Source of the DNA: Bacillus mesophilus
GTDB lineage: Bacteria > Bacillota > Bacilli > Bacillales > SA4
Length of the DNA: 64,000 nucleotides
Direction: 5' to 3'
Assembly (NCBI RefSeq): GCF_011008845.1
Contig: NZ_JAAIWM010000006.1
Coordinates: 24,832-88,831, forward strand
Positions within the stretch are counted from its first letter, which is position 1. The number at the start of each line of letters is the position of its first letter. Below are positions 10,552 to 19,819 of this stretch, one piece after another. The notes beneath the pieces were generated by a model. The model ran no database searches. It was not told the DNA's origin and saw nothing but the letters and a program-made list of their open reading frames with translations. Both the position numbers and the translations under genes were made by a program.

Positions 10552-11456
10552 TGTTAAAGAAATTAGTAGGAATCACATCAGCACTAACACTATCACTTGG
10601 ATTAGCAGCTTGTGGAGGTACAGAAACTGGAGGCTCATCAGAAGAACCTACAGAATCCACTGCAAGTGTAGGTGAGCAAGTGGATTATGAGATTGTTGGA
10701 ATTGATCCAGGTGCAGGACTAATGAAACTTACCATTGAAAATGTTCTACCTGAATATGGTCTAGAAGACTGGGATGTAGTTGAAGGTTCAGGTGCAGCTA
10801 TGGCTGCAGCATTAAAAAAGGCTTATGATAATGAAGAGCCTATTATCGTTACAGGATGGAGTCCACACTGGAAGTTTGCTAGCTATGACTTAAAATATCT
10901 AGAAGATCCAAAAGGAATCTATGGTGGAGCGGAAGATGTTCATACAATCGCTCGTCAGGGTCTAAAAGAAGATCATCCTGATGCACATTTAGTTCTAGAT
11001 CAATTTAACTGGGAACCACAACATATAGAAACTGTTATGAACTTAATCCAAGAAGGAACAGACGCAGCTGAAGCAGCGGCTCAATGGGTTAGTGAAAATG
11101 AAGATGTAGTGAGTACTTGGACTGAGGGAGTAAATACAGCAAACGGTGAAGAGATTAAAATCCTTTACGTAGCATGGGATGACGTTATTGCTAGCTCTCA
11201 CGTTGTTGAAAATGTATTAGAAAGTGTTGGCTATGATGTTAACTTAATTCAAGTTGATGCAGGTCCAATGTGGGCTGGTGTAGCAGACGGAAGCGGTGAC
11301 GCAACAGTAGGTGCATGGTTACCAACTACACATGCTGATTATTATGCAGAATACGATGGAAAGTTTGAAGATCTAGGATCTAACCTTCACGGAACAAAGC
11401 TAGGTCTAGTTGTACCAGCATACATGGATATTGATTCAATCGAAGACCTTAAATAA
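10551..11456 (+). CDS. opuAC: Glycine betaine-binding lipoprotein
   Basis: Extracellular solute receptor of OpuA, tethered to the membrane. A signal sequence ends in the lipobox LGLAAC (Cys about 21), followed by a Gly/Ser/Glu-rich linker and an OpuAC-type substrate domain. Aromatic residues expected for the betaine cage are present (for example GWSPHWKF and GAWLPTTH). At 301 residues its length is normal. It is the last gene of the operon before a strong terminator. Confidence 0.95.
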   Translation: MLKKLVGITSALTLSLGLAACGGTETGGSSEEPTESTASVGEQVDYEIVGIDPGAGLMKLTIENVLPEYGLEDWDVVEGSGAAMAAALKKAYDNEEPIIVTGWSPHWKFASYDLKYLEDPKGIYGGAEDVHTIARQGLKEDHPDAHLVLDQFNWEPQHIETVMNLIQEGTDAAEAAAQWVSENEDVVSTWTEGVNTANGEEIKILYVAWDDVIASSHVVENVLESVGYDVNLIQVDAGPMWAGVADGSGDATVGAWLPTTHADYYAEYDGKFEDLGSNLHGTKLGLVVPAYMDIDSIEDLK

Positions 11457-11474
11457 TAGAAGAAACACAAACCT

Positions 11475-11512
11475 AAAAGCTAGCTGTTCACCAAGAACAG
11501 CTAGCTTTTCTT
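11475..11512 (+). terminator. opuA operon terminator
   Basis: A perfect 15-bp stem (AAAAGCTAGCTGTTC / GAACAGCTAGCTTTT) with an ACCAA loop and T-rich tail. It lies 18 bases after the opuAC stop. Confidence 0.93.
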
Positions 11513-11517
11513 ATATT

Positions 11518-11576
11518 CACTTCAACACTTTAAAGGACTGGGGGCCAGGCCCCCGGTCCTTTAAAGTGTTGAAGTG
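11518..11576. repeat. 59-bp palindrome with GGGGGCCAGGCCCCC core
   Basis: Two 29-bp arms around one central A, with only one wobble pair. The inner TTAAAGGACTGGGGGCC arm matches the element at 4487-4525; the outer CACTTCAACACT arms are specific to this copy. It lies between the opuA terminator and the gat promoter. Confidence 0.88.
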
Positions 11577-11587
11577 TGTGACCTTAG

Positions 11588-11617
11588 TTGATTAAAGCAT
11601 GAAATCTTTGGTATTAT
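11588..11617 (+). promoter_or_regulatory. Predicted gatCAB promoter
   Basis: TTGATT (11588-11593) and TATTAT (11612-11617) separated by 18 bases. The start would be about 35 bases before gatC. Confidence 0.6.
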
Positions 11618-11658
11618 CAGTATATTGTTAGCGCACGACATTCGGAGGTGAAGGGATA

Positions 11659-11949
11659 ATGTCACGTATTTCTAAGGATCAAGTGAAGCATGTTGCTCAC
11701 TTAGCACGGTTAGCGATTACAGAAGATGAAGCTGAAATGTTTCGAAAGCAGCTAGACGATATGATTACTCATGCAGAGCAGTTAAATGAATTGAACACAG
11801 ACAATGTGGAGCCAACTACCCATGTTCTTCATATGAAGAATATTTTAAGAGAAGACAAACCTGAAAAGGGACTTCCGATCGAGGAAGTACTGAAAAATGC
11901 ACCAGATCAAAAAGATGGTCAAATTCGCGTTCCAGCGATTCTGGAGTAA
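11659..11949 (+). CDS. gatC: Asp-tRNA(Asn)/Glu-tRNA(Gln) amidotransferase subunit C
   Basis: Small subunit that wraps around and stabilises GatA in the tRNA-dependent amidotransferase, which makes Gln-tRNA(Gln) (and Asn-tRNA where needed). The 96-residue length and the motifs [16 protein letters not shown] near the start and [16 protein letters not shown] near the end are typical. CGGAGGTG precedes the ATG. gatA begins 14 bases after the stop. Confidence 0.97.
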   Translation: MSRISKDQVKHVAHLARLAITEDEAEMFRKQLDDMITHAEQLNELNTDNVEPTTHVLHMKNILREDKPEKGLPIEEVLKNAPDQKDGQIRVPAILE

Positions 11950-11963
11950 GGAGGGGATCTACG

Positions 11964-13421
11964 ATGTCATTATTTGAGCATAAAATATCTGAATTACATA
12001 GTAAATTACATAAAAGAGAAATCAGTGCAACGGATTTAGTTGATGAGTCATATAAACGAATTTCAGCGGTCGATGACAAAATTAAAGCATTTCTAACTTT
12101 AAATGAAGAAAATGCTCGGGCTCAGGCAAGGGAAATCGATAACTCGCTTGGTTCAAAGAATGAGTTTGGTCTCTTATTTGGTCTCCCGATTGGTCTCAAG
12201 GATAATATTGTAACGAAGGGGCTTCGGACAACCTCTGGAAGTCAAATTCTTGCAAACTTTGATCCTATTTATGATGCAACCGTTGTTGAAAGGCTGAAAA
12301 ATGCAGAAACAATTACGATTGGAAAACTAAATATGGATGAGTTTGCAATGGGTTCTTCTAATGAGAACTCTGGCTTTGTTCCTACAAGAAATCCATGGAA
12401 TACAGACCACGTACCAGGTGGATCAAGTGGAGGCTCAGCTGCAGCTGTTGCAGCAGGTGAAGTGTTGTTTTCACTTGGATCTGACACGGGTGGATCGATT
12501 CGTCAACCAGCAGCCTTTTGTGGTGTTGTTGGGTTAAAGCCTACATATGGAAGAGTATCACGTTACGGACTTGTTGCGTTCGCTTCCTCCCTAGATCAAA
12601 TTGGTCCGATTACCAATACGGTCGAAGATAATGCATACTTACTGCAAGCAATAACAGGAGTTGACCCAATGGATTCAACATCTGCAAATGTTGAGGTGCC
12701 AGACTTCCTTTCTTCGTTAACTGGAGATATAAAAGGGTTGAAAATTGCCGTTCCTAAGGAATATCTAATGGAAGGTGTAAAAGAAGAGGTTCGTCAGTCC
12801 GTTCTAGATGCTCTAAAGGTACTAGAAGGCTTAGGAGCTACATGGGATGAGGTTTCACTTCCGCATTCAAAATATGCCCTATCGACCTATTACTTACTTT
12901 CTTCTTCTGAAGCATCTGCTAACTTAGCAAGATTTGATGGGGTAAGATATGGAGTTCGTTCTGAAAACGCGAAGAACCTACTTGAGCTATATAAGCAAAC
13001 AAGAAGTGAAGGATTCGGAAATGAAGTTAAGCGCCGTATTATGCTTGGTACATTCGCATTAAGCTCGGGTTATTATGATGCTTATTATATTAAGGCACAA
13101 AAGGTACGTACATTGATTAAAAAGGATTTTGAAGATATTTTTGAAAAATATGATGTCATTGTTGGACCAACGACACCTTCCCCAGCTTTCAAAATAGGTG
13201 AAAACACGAAAGACCCGATGACAATGTATGCAAACGATATTTTAACAATTCCTGTTAACCTTGCTGGTGTACCTGGAATATCGGTACCTTGTGGATTCTC
13301 TAATGGGTTACCGCTCGGATTACAAATCATTGGAAAGCATTTCGATGAGTCAACATTATACCGTGTTGCCCATGCGTACGAGCAAGCAACGGATTATCAT
13401 AAGCAAAAGCCAATTTTGTAA
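11964..13421 (+). CDS. gatA: Asp/Glu-tRNA amidotransferase subunit A
   Basis: Amidase subunit releasing ammonia from glutamine for the transamidation. The 485-residue protein has the amidase-signature triad at Lys79 (LPIGLKDN), Ser154 ([10 protein letters not shown]) and Ser178 ([10 protein letters not shown]). The ribosome site AAGGAGGGG overlaps the gatC stop region. It is followed by gatB after 12 bases. Confidence 0.98.
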   Translation: MSLFEHKISELHSKLHKREISATDLVDESYKRISAVDDKIKAFLTLNEENARAQAREIDNSLGSKNEFGLLFGLPIGLKDNIVTKGLRTTSGSQILANFDPIYDATVVERLKNAETITIGKLNMDEFAMGSSNENSGFVPTRNPWNTDHVPGGSSGGSAAAVAAGEVLFSLGSDTGGSIRQPAAFCGVVGLKPTYGRVSRYGLVAFASSLDQIGPITNTVEDNAYLLQAITGVDPMDSTSANVEVPDFLSSLTGDIKGLKIAVPKEYLMEGVKEEVRQSVLDALKVLEGLGATWDEVSLPHSKYALSTYYLLSSSEASANLARFDGVRYGVRSENAKNLLELYKQTRSEGFGNEVKRRIMLGTFALSSGYYDAYYIKAQKVRTLIKKDFEDIFEKYDVIVGPTTPSPAFKIGENTKDPMTMYANDILTIPVNLAGVPGISVPCGFSNGLPLGLQIIGKHFDESTLYRVAHAYEQATDYHKQKPIL

Positions 13422-13433
13422 GGGGGTTAGACG

Positions 13434-14864
13434 ATGAACTTTGAAACAGTAATAGGACTTGAAGTCCATGTCGAGCTGAAAACGGACTCGAAGATTTTTT
13501 CTAGCAGTCCTAACCATTTTGGAGCAGCCCCTAATACACAAACAAGTGTAATTGAATTAGGGTATCCTGGTGTTTTACCGGTTTTAAATAAACGTGCCGT
13601 GGAGTTTGCGATGAAAGCAGCAATGGCTTTAAATTGTGAAGTCGCGACAAACACAAAATTTGACCGAAAAAACTACTTCTATCCAGATAATCCGAAGGCA
13701 TATCAAATCTCTCAGTTTGACCAACCTATCGGTGAAAATGGCTGGATTGATATTGAGGTAAATGGACAAACGAAGAGAATAGGTATTACACGTCTACACC
13801 TAGAGGAAGATGCCGGAAAACTTACTCATACAGGTGACGGCTATTCACTCGTTGATTTTAACCGTCAAGGTACTCCTTTAGTGGAGATTGTTTCTGAGCC
13901 TGATATTCGCACACCGGAAGAAGCGTATGCTTACCTTGAAAAGCTAAAATCGATCATCCAATATACAGGTGTGTCTGATTGTAAGATGGAGGAAGGTTCA
14001 CTTCGTTGTGATGCCAATATTTCGTTACGCCCAATCGGACAAGAAAAATTTGGTACAAAGACAGAGTTGAAAAACTTGAACTCATTTGCCTTCGTTCAAA
14101 AGGGATTAGAATTCGAAGAGAAGCGTCAGGAGAAGGTGTTACTTTCCGGTGGTGTTATTCAGCAAGAAACACGTCGTTATGATGAAGCGAAAAAAGAGAC
14201 AATCTTAATGCGTGTAAAAGAAGGATCTGACGATTATCGGTATTTCCCTGAACCTGACTTAGTGCAGCTCTATATCGATGATGAATGGAAGGAACGTATT
14301 CGTTCAGAAATTCCGGAACTACCAGATGCTCGTAAAAAGCGCTATATTGAAGAGCTTAACTTATCCGTTTATGATGCAGAGGTATTAACGGTAACGAAAG
14401 AGATGTCTGATTTCTTTGAAGAAACCGTTAAAAAAGGAGCAGATCCAAAGCAGGCTTCCAACTGGTTAATGGGCGACGTATCAGCTTATTTAAACTCAGC
14501 TAACAAGGAGCTAAGTGAAATTGGACTAACTCCAGAAAGCCTTGCAAAAACAATTACACTTATAGAGGATGGTACCCTTTCTTCTAAGCTCGCGAAAAAA
14601 GTATTTCAAGAGTTGTTAGAAAATGGTGGGGATCCCGAGCAAATCGTTAAAGACAAAGGTCTCGTACAAATTTCTGATGAGGGTACTTTACGTAAAATTG
14701 TGACTGAGACGTTAGATGCAAACCCTCAATCAATTGAAGATTTTAAAAGCGGTAAGGACCGTGCAATTGGTTTCCTAGTTGGGCAGATTATGAAAGCGAC
14801 AAAGGGCCAGGCGAACCCACCGTTGGTAAATAAGATCCTACTTGAAGAAATTAAAGCTCGTTAA
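13434..14864 (+). CDS. gatB: Asp/Glu-tRNA amidotransferase subunit B
   Basis: Binds the misacylated tRNA and carries the kinase/transamidase centre. The 476-residue length is typical; the N-terminus ([14 protein letters not shown]) and the [17 protein letters not shown] block are diagnostic. The C-terminal YqeY-like helical domain (about residues 350-476) is intact. AAGGGGG precedes the ATG. Last gene of gatCAB. Confidence 0.98.
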   Translation: MNFETVIGLEVHVELKTDSKIFSSSPNHFGAAPNTQTSVIELGYPGVLPVLNKRAVEFAMKAAMALNCEVATNTKFDRKNYFYPDNPKAYQISQFDQPIGENGWIDIEVNGQTKRIGITRLHLEEDAGKLTHTGDGYSLVDFNRQGTPLVEIVSEPDIRTPEEAYAYLEKLKSIIQYTGVSDCKMEEGSLRCDANISLRPIGQEKFGTKTELKNLNSFAFVQKGLEFEEKRQEKVLLSGGVIQQETRRYDEAKKETILMRVKEGSDDYRYFPEPDLVQLYIDDEWKERIRSEIPELPDARKKRYIEELNLSVYDAEVLTVTKEMSDFFEETVKKGADPKQASNWLMGDVSAYLNSANKELSEIGLTPESLAKTITLIEDGTLSSKLAKKVFQELLENGGDPEQIVKDKGLVQISDEGTLRKIVTETLDANPQSIEDFKSGKDRAIGFLVGQIMKATKGQANPPLVNKILLEEIKAR

Positions 14865-14868
14865 GCTA

Positions 14869-14899
14869 AAAAGCACTCTTTATTAAAAAGAGTGCTTTT
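14869..14899. terminator. gatB terminator, shared with the convergent small gene
   Basis: AAAAGCACTCTTT (14869-14881) pairs with AAAGAGTGCTTTT (14887-14899). A- and T-rich flanks on both sides allow it to act in both directions; it overlaps the stop codon of the convergent gene at 14898. Confidence 0.88.
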
Positions 14900-15116
14900 A
14901 ATGTTTGGTTGAAGAGATATGATCAATTTCTCCAAATGATAGTTTATGAACCGACTTCTCATCGTCGTTATAAATCTGTACATAGCCTTCATTCATATCG
15001 AATGATAGCAACCGTCCATAAACACGAGTGCGACCTTTCTTTTGTTTCATCATCTCTACATAAATTAATTCGTTTGATTTTTGCCAAGCGTTAAAATTCT
15101 TTTCCCACGACTCCAT
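14898..15116 (-). CDS. Small conserved-looking protein of unknown function
   Basis: A 72-residue product with no recognised family. ATG 15116 is six bases after GGAGG; an ATG at 15122 is directly against it and less likely. The N-terminal half is helical and charged (ESWEKNFNAWQKSNE, KQKKGRTR). The C-terminal half alternates in beta fashion (VYGRLLSFDMNEGYVQIYND), suggesting a small SH3/PRC-like barrel. It is convergent with gatB and divergent from dagK. The strong ribosome site supports a real gene. Confidence 0.7.
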   Translation of the reverse strand: MESWEKNFNAWQKSNELIYVEMMKQKKGRTRVYGRLLSFDMNEGYVQIYNDDEKSVHKLSFGEIDHISSTKH

Positions 15117-15223
15117 AGACATCCTCCAGGCTAGTAAAAGGATTTTAGTAGTATACGGAGAAGCTGTGTAAGTTATTTATGTTTCTAAAAGTAGTTGTGG
15201 GGCATACTGGTAAAGTGAAAATA

Positions 15224-15252
15224 TTGGAAATGTATATTTTTTCCGTTATAAT
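15224..15252 (+). promoter_or_regulatory. dagK promoter
   Basis: TTGGAA (15224-15229), 17-base spacer and TATAAT (15247-15252). Transcription would start about 90 bases before dagK. Confidence 0.7.
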
Positions 15253-15349
15253 AGAAAAGGCTCAATTTAACCGAAAAAGGTATATGGTCTCATAATAGAG
15301 AATATAATCTGAACACTTGTCTATATTTAAAACAAACAGGATGATGAAA

Positions 15350-16258
15350 ATGAAACGTGCTCGAATAATTTATAATCCTACTTCAGGAAGAGAGCTTTTT
15401 AAAAGGCATCTACCTGAGGTGTTACAAAGACTAGAAAAGGCTGGATATGAAACATCGTGTCATGCCACGACGGGAGCAGGTGATGCAACTAGAGCGGCTA
15501 GCTTTGCTGTGGAGCGAAGATTTGATGTTGTTATAGCAGCCGGTGGAGACGGAACCATTAATGAAGTCGTAAATGGACTTGCTGAGCAAGACTTCCGCCC
15601 AAAACTGGGGATTATCCCAGTGGGAACAACGAATGATTTCGCTCGTGCAATTGGTGTGCCCCGTACAATTGATGAAGCTACTAATATTATTTGTGAGGGT
15701 GAAACTCTTCCGATTGACCTTGGAAAAGTAAATGGTCAGTTCTTCATTAATATCGCTGGTGGGGGTAAGCTAACGGAGCTTACCTACGAGGTTCCTAGTA
15801 AGCTAAAAACAATGCTTGGTCAGCTGGCATATTATCTTAAGGGGATGGAAATGCTTCCTTCGATTAAACCAACCACCGTTGAAATCGAATATGATGGCAA
15901 GGTTTTTGAAGGTGAAATTATGTTATTCCTCGTGTGTAACACTAATTCTGTTGGTGGATTTGAAAAGCTAGCTCCAGCCGCTGACTTCAGTGATGGGATG
16001 TTTGATTTAATTATATTAAAAAAAGCAAACCTTGCTGACTTTGTTAAAATAGCTTCACTTGCCTTAAAGGGTGACCATTTAAGTGATCCTCACATCATTT
16101 ATACAAAAGCAAATCGAATTAAGGTGAGTTCTCAAGAGAAAATTCAGCTTAATCTAGATGGTGAATATGGTGGAGTAGTTCCTAGTGAATTCATGAATTA
16201 CTATCAGCATTTAAACGTATTTGTGTCAAAAGAGAAAATTAAACAATTGAATGGATAA
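15350..16258 (+). CDS. dagK: Diacylglycerol kinase
   Basis: Soluble lipid kinase that phosphorylates diacylglycerol to phosphatidate, recycling lipid released during lipoteichoic acid synthesis. The 302-residue product starts with the typical MKRARIIYNPTSGRE and has the nucleotide motif GGDGTINEVVNGL near residue 65. ATG 15350 is chosen because AGG lies nine bases upstream and the N-terminus then matches the family; earlier ATGs at 15341 and 15344 are in the same frame. Its position between gatB and rlmCD is the usual Bacillus order, except that three extra genes intervene here. Confidence 0.95.
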   Translation: MKRARIIYNPTSGRELFKRHLPEVLQRLEKAGYETSCHATTGAGDATRAASFAVERRFDVVIAAGGDGTINEVVNGLAEQDFRPKLGIIPVGTTNDFARAIGVPRTIDEATNIICEGETLPIDLGKVNGQFFINIAGGGKLTELTYEVPSKLKTMLGQLAYYLKGMEMLPSIKPTTVEIEYDGKVFEGEIMLFLVCNTNSVGGFEKLAPAADFSDGMFDLIILKKANLADFVKIASLALKGDHLSDPHIIYTKANRIKVSSQEKIQLNLDGEYGGVVPSEFMNYYQHLNVFVSKEKIKQLNG

Positions 16259-16264
16259 TGAATC

Positions 16265-16296
16265 AAAGCAGATCCTTTTGGGTTTGCTTTTTTTTA
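16265..16296 (+). terminator. dagK terminator
   Basis: AAAGCAGATCC (16265-16275) pairs with GGGTTTGCTTT over a TTTT loop and is followed by a long T run. Confidence 0.88.
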
Positions 16297-16414
16297 GTTT
16301 CTTGGAAAGTGAAAATAGATACTCCTTAACTAGGTCTTCTTTTTAAGTGCTAACTATATTTTTCTAATAACCATAAAACGAGTATGCGCATAGTTTACTA
16401 AAGAGGTGAAGAGT

Positions 16415-16828
16415 GTGGTTCATGAAGGATTATTGTTATATGCAAATGTCATATGTACTGTTCTATTATTTTTGTATATTTACCGAATTCGTAGGCTAAT
16501 TGGCTTTCAGCTTGGTATGAATATTTCCATGATTGCAGGAGGTATGCTGGCAATTACGACAGGTGTTCTGTTAATTGCTCAATTTCCACTTCAGTTTGCC
16601 CCGGTGACAATTATTACGGCAGTTTTAGGTATGGTAGTAGGTGCGATATTTGGTGTGTTATTTGATTATCAAACAATGCTTACAGGCTGGGCGAACGGCT
16701 TAATGATGGGATTAATGGCACCCATGATTGGGGCGGTGACTGATGGATCGATGTTATTCATCTGGTTTATGGAGCTTTCATTACTAGTTGCATTCAGTTT
16801 CGTAGCTTGGTCAGCAAGAGGAACGTAA
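16415..16828 (+). CDS. Four-span membrane protein of unknown function (paralogue 1)
   Basis: A 137-residue integral membrane protein, about four hydrophobic helices, no recognised family. GTG 16415 is six bases after GAGGTG and is preferred to GTG 16406. It shares the pattern GAIFG.L.D.QT.L.GW.NG...GLM with the next gene, so the two look like diverged duplicates. It heads a tight three-gene cluster with sco. A link to copper or cytochrome oxidase assembly is inferred only from that neighbour. Confidence 0.75.
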   Translation: MVHEGLLLYANVICTVLLFLYIYRIRRLIGFQLGMNISMIAGGMLAITTGVLLIAQFPLQFAPVTIITAVLGMVVGAIFGVLFDYQTMLTGWANGLMMGLMAPMIGAVTDGSMLFIWFMELSLLVAFSFVAWSARGT

Positions 16829-16840
16829 GGATGTGAATAT

Positions 16841-17293
16841 ATGATCATTTTTTTATTTTTACTTCAGCTTGTCATCATCCAACTAACTTATGTCTCTTTA
16901 TTACAACGAAAGAGACTGTTCGATGATCGATTTGGCAAGACATATACGTTTGCGACAACAGGTGTTAGTGGATTTATCCTAAGTATGATGCTAGTTTTCC
17001 TTTTTCCTGAATATTCAATAATGGTCATCATTTCGATTGTAATCGGGGGGATTATTGGTGCTGTTTTTGGTGGTCTATATAAGATGCAAACAGTGCTTCT
17101 AGGAACTTGGAATGGAGCGGTTGGAGCGTTAATGGGGAGCATGCTTGGTTTAGTGGTGTTAGACCCTGCCTTATGTGGGCTACCAGGAGTGGCTGCCCGG
17201 GATATAGTTAATAACATATTATTGTTTTCAATTTTTGGGACAATTGTTCTATATATAACCATGTGGTTAGTCAGATTTTCACTTCGAGTATAG
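16841..17293 (+). CDS. Four-span membrane protein of unknown function (paralogue 2)
   Basis: A 150-residue integral membrane protein resembling the preceding product in its middle: GAVFGGLYKMQTVLLGTWNG parallels GAIFGVLFDYQTMLTGWANG. After the third helix it has a loop with one Cys (DPALCGLPG). The ribosome site AAGGATGTGA lies in the 12-base gap after paralogue 1, and sco follows 12 bases later. Unknown function; probably works with paralogue 1 as a pair. Confidence 0.75.
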   Translation: MIIFLFLLQLVIIQLTYVSLLQRKRLFDDRFGKTYTFATTGVSGFILSMMLVFLFPEYSIMVIISIVIGGIIGAVFGGLYKMQTVLLGTWNGAVGALMGSMLGLVVLDPALCGLPGVAARDIVNNILLFSIFGTIVLYITMWLVRFSLRV

Positions 17294-17305
17294 GGGAGGG
17301 ATAAG

Positions 17306-17884
17306 ATGAAGAATTGGATGTGGGTTTTACTAATATTAGTAGGTTCGGTCATGGTGTATTTCTTTTGGCCTAATGAAGACCGTTTACCTGCAATGAAAAG
17401 TGTAGAGCCTTTTGAGATGGAGACGATGGAGGGCTCTACCTATGATTCTGAAAATAATAAGATTAAGTTAGTTGCTTTCTTTTACACCAATTGTCCAGAT
17501 ATATGTCCGTTAACCTTTGTGGACCTTAAACAGTTACAGAAGCAGCTTAAGGATAAAGATAAGTTTGGGTCTGAGGTGGAGTTTGTAACGATTACGTTGG
17601 ATCCTGAGTTTGATACAACTGAAAGATTAGTTCGATATGCAGAAGCCTTTGATGTTGATTCTACAGGGTGGAAGGTAGTACGCACAAATCTTGATTACAC
17701 TAATGAAATTGCTACCGATTTTCAGATGAACTTTAAAAAAGAAGACAACTTTATTACTCATGGAACTAAGATGTTCTTAGTAGATAATGATCATAAGATT
17801 CGTGCAATATACGATATGGCAAACCCTGAAGAAAAGGTTGATCTTAACCAGATTTTGGATGATCTAGATTACCTGCTCCAGTAA
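17306..17884 (+). CDS. SCO1/SenC family copper chaperone-like protein
   Basis: Membrane-anchored thioredoxin-fold protein that delivers copper to the CuA centre of cytochrome c oxidase or reduces its ligands. The 192-residue protein has an N-terminal anchor (residues 5-21), then the copper motif CPDIC (Cys63, Cys67) and the third ligand His152 (THGTKMFLVD), all conserved. AGGGGAGG precedes the ATG. It is the last gene of the cluster with the two membrane paralogues. No oxidase subunit gene is nearby. Confidence 0.93.
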   Translation: MKNWMWVLLILVGSVMVYFFWPNEDRLPAMKSVEPFEMETMEGSTYDSENNKIKLVAFFYTNCPDICPLTFVDLKQLQKQLKDKDKFGSEVEFVTITLDPEFDTTERLVRYAEAFDVDSTGWKVVRTNLDYTNEIATDFQMNFKKEDNFITHGTKMFLVDNDHKIRAIYDMANPEEKVDLNQILDDLDYLLQ

Positions 17885-17950
17885 ATAGCATTTACTAGCT
17901 TATTTATGTTAAAATGACGGCAGTCAATCTAGCGGAAAAGGAAGTAGAAT

Positions 17951-19327
17951 ATGTCAAAAGGTACAGCACCAATAGAAAAAAATGAAACGTATCACGTTAC
18001 CTTTCATGATCTTACACATGACGGAGCAGGAGTAGCAAAGGTTGAGGGGTTTCCGATCTTTGTTGCAGGAGCACTGCCTGGTGAAACCGGAGTCATTAAA
18101 GTTGTTAAGGTCAAAAAGGGCTATGCATTCGGACGGTTAGTAGAGCTTCAACAAGAGAGTGAATACCGTGTAGAATCTGCCTGCCCAATTTATAAACAAT
18201 GTGGAGGCTGTCAGCTTCAGCATATGAGCTATGAAGGCCAGCTACAAGCAAAGCATAAACAGGTTGTCGAGGTGCTTGCTCGGATTGGTCAGCTTCAGGA
18301 TGTCAACGTACATCCTGTGCTTGGAATGGACGAGCCGTGGCGCTATCGAAATAAGGCTCAGGTTCCAGTAGGAGAACGTGAAGGTGGATTAGTGGCGGGC
18401 TTTTATCAGCAACGTTCACATGACATTATTAATATGGAAGAATGTCTGATCCAAGAGCAAATTAATGATGATCTTGTTCAGGGAGCAAAGAAAATCTGTG
18501 AATTAAACGGTGTACGTGCCTATGATGAGGAGCGCCATCGTGGAAACCTTCGACATATCATGGTTCGTTACGGACAAATGACGGGTGAGGCTATGGTTGT
18601 CCTTGTCACGAGGGAAAACAAGCTGCCTAATCAAGAGAAAATCATAGAAGAAATAAGGAAGATCTCACCCAATATAAAATCAATTGTCCAAAACGTAAAT
18701 AATAAGAAGACAAATGTCATTATGGGCGATGTAACAAAAGTACTTTGGGGTGAGGAGTACATTTACGACTATATTGGCGACATCAAATTTGCTATTTCAG
18801 CAAGGTCATTCTATCAAGTAAACCCAAAGCAAACAAAGGTGCTTTATGAACAAGCCTTGAATTATGCTGAACTTAATGGTAGTGAAACGGTGATTGATGC
18901 TTATTGTGGAATTGGAACCATCTCCTTGTTCTTAGCTCAAAGAGCTAAGCGTGTATATGGAGTTGAAATTGTTCCCGAAGCCATTTCGGATGCGAAGCGA
19001 AATGCGAAAATCAATGGAATGGAAAATGTGGATTTTGCCGTTGGGGAAGCAGAGAAAGTCATTCCTTGGTGGTATGCACAAGGAATTCGGGCAGATGTAT
19101 TAGTGGTGGATCCTCCTCGTAAGGGCTGTGATGATGCCTTATTACAGACGATTATAGAGATGAAGCCTAAGAGAGTTGTATATGTATCCTGTAACCCTGC
19201 AACGCTTGCTCGTGATTTAAGAGTGTTGGAGGATGGTGGGTTTAAAACAATTGAAGTACAGCCCGTTGATATGTTTCCTCATACAACTCATGTGGAGTGT
19301 GTGGCGCAGATTATATTAAAAGTTTAG
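17951..19327 (+). CDS. rlmCD: 23S rRNA (uracil-C5)-methyltransferase RlmCD-type
   Basis: SAM-dependent enzyme that makes 5-methyluridine in 23S rRNA (U747 and U1939 in B. subtilis RlmCD). The 458-residue protein has an N-terminal TRAM domain (to about residue 68), an iron-sulfur motif (Cys78, Cys84, Cys87, Cys165), the SAM motif [21 protein letters not shown], and the catalytic cysteine in [14 protein letters not shown]. Its place after dagK matches Bacillus yefA. RlmD or a related TrmA paralogue would be the alternative name. Confidence 0.93.
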   Translation: MSKGTAPIEKNETYHVTFHDLTHDGAGVAKVEGFPIFVAGALPGETGVIKVVKVKKGYAFGRLVELQQESEYRVESACPIYKQCGGCQLQHMSYEGQLQAKHKQVVEVLARIGQLQDVNVHPVLGMDEPWRYRNKAQVPVGEREGGLVAGFYQQRSHDIINMEECLIQEQINDDLVQGAKKICELNGVRAYDEERHRGNLRHIMVRYGQMTGEAMVVLVTRENKLPNQEKIIEEIRKISPNIKSIVQNVNNKKTNVIMGDVTKVLWGEEYIYDYIGDIKFAISARSFYQVNPKQTKVLYEQALNYAELNGSETVIDAYCGIGTISLFLAQRAKRVYGVEIVPEAISDAKRNAKINGMENVDFAVGEAEKVIPWWYAQGIRADVLVVDPPRKGCDDALLQTIIEMKPKRVVYVSCNPATLARDLRVLEDGGFKTIEVQPVDMFPHTTHVECVAQIILKV

Positions 19328-19385
19328 TTCAATAAACTCTGCATGAGTAAAAGAGATAAATTTCATAAATATAGATATAAAATCG

Positions 19386-19430
19386 AAGGTCTCCAGACAA
19401 TCCTGGAAATGGCCCTCGGTTTTTTTTTTA
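19386..19430 (+). terminator. rlmCD terminator
   Basis: An interrupted stem (CGAAGG..CCAG / CTGG..CCCTCG) is followed by nine T, about 60 bases after the rlmCD stop. Confidence 0.7.
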
Positions 19431-19538
19431 TTAATAAAAGGTTATATTTTAAGTGAGGTAAATACGTGTGTGGTCATCTGCAGATGCTTTAACTTTGTGG
19501 TTTAATCTACTTTGATACGTAATGTTAACTTTTTTTGA

Positions 19539-19745
19539 AACGAGATATATTTTCCACTTGTTATCTTAAGTGACCGTGATATGGCGACATTGCAATTGGT
19601 TCAATATATCTTTCAATCACAATTTAGTAAAGACTATAACTTAGCATTTGCTTCCTATCTAATGGCTTTAGCGCCAATGATTGTCGTGTACATCTTTGCG
19701 CAAAAAGGGGTCATTAGTGGTGTTATGAAAGGGTCCATTAAGTAA
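19539..19745 (+). pseudogene. 3' relic of a MalG-type sugar ABC permease
   Basis: An open stretch of 68 codons before TAA, preceded in frame by TGA and with no start or ribosome site. It encodes the C-terminal end of a carbohydrate ABC permease: PLVILSDRDMATLQ, then LAFASYLMALAPMIVVYIFA and the terminal GVISGVMKGSIK. The last residues parallel the end of the intact permease at 45202-46038 (IINGVMQGSIK). Both lie just before a GH13 glucosidase gene, so this is the remnant of a second sugar-import operon whose upstream genes have been lost. Confidence 0.85.
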
Positions 19746-19819
19746 GAAGCTAAACTTTTTAAGGGTAGTGATCATTCTACTTGCCCTCTAATCAAAATGA
19801 TCGTGTAGGAGTGTGTCTT

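Noticed and set aside
11410..11595. ORF spanning the end of opuAC, its terminator and the 59-bp palindrome
   Set aside because: It reads through a terminator and a palindrome; composition is not coding-like.
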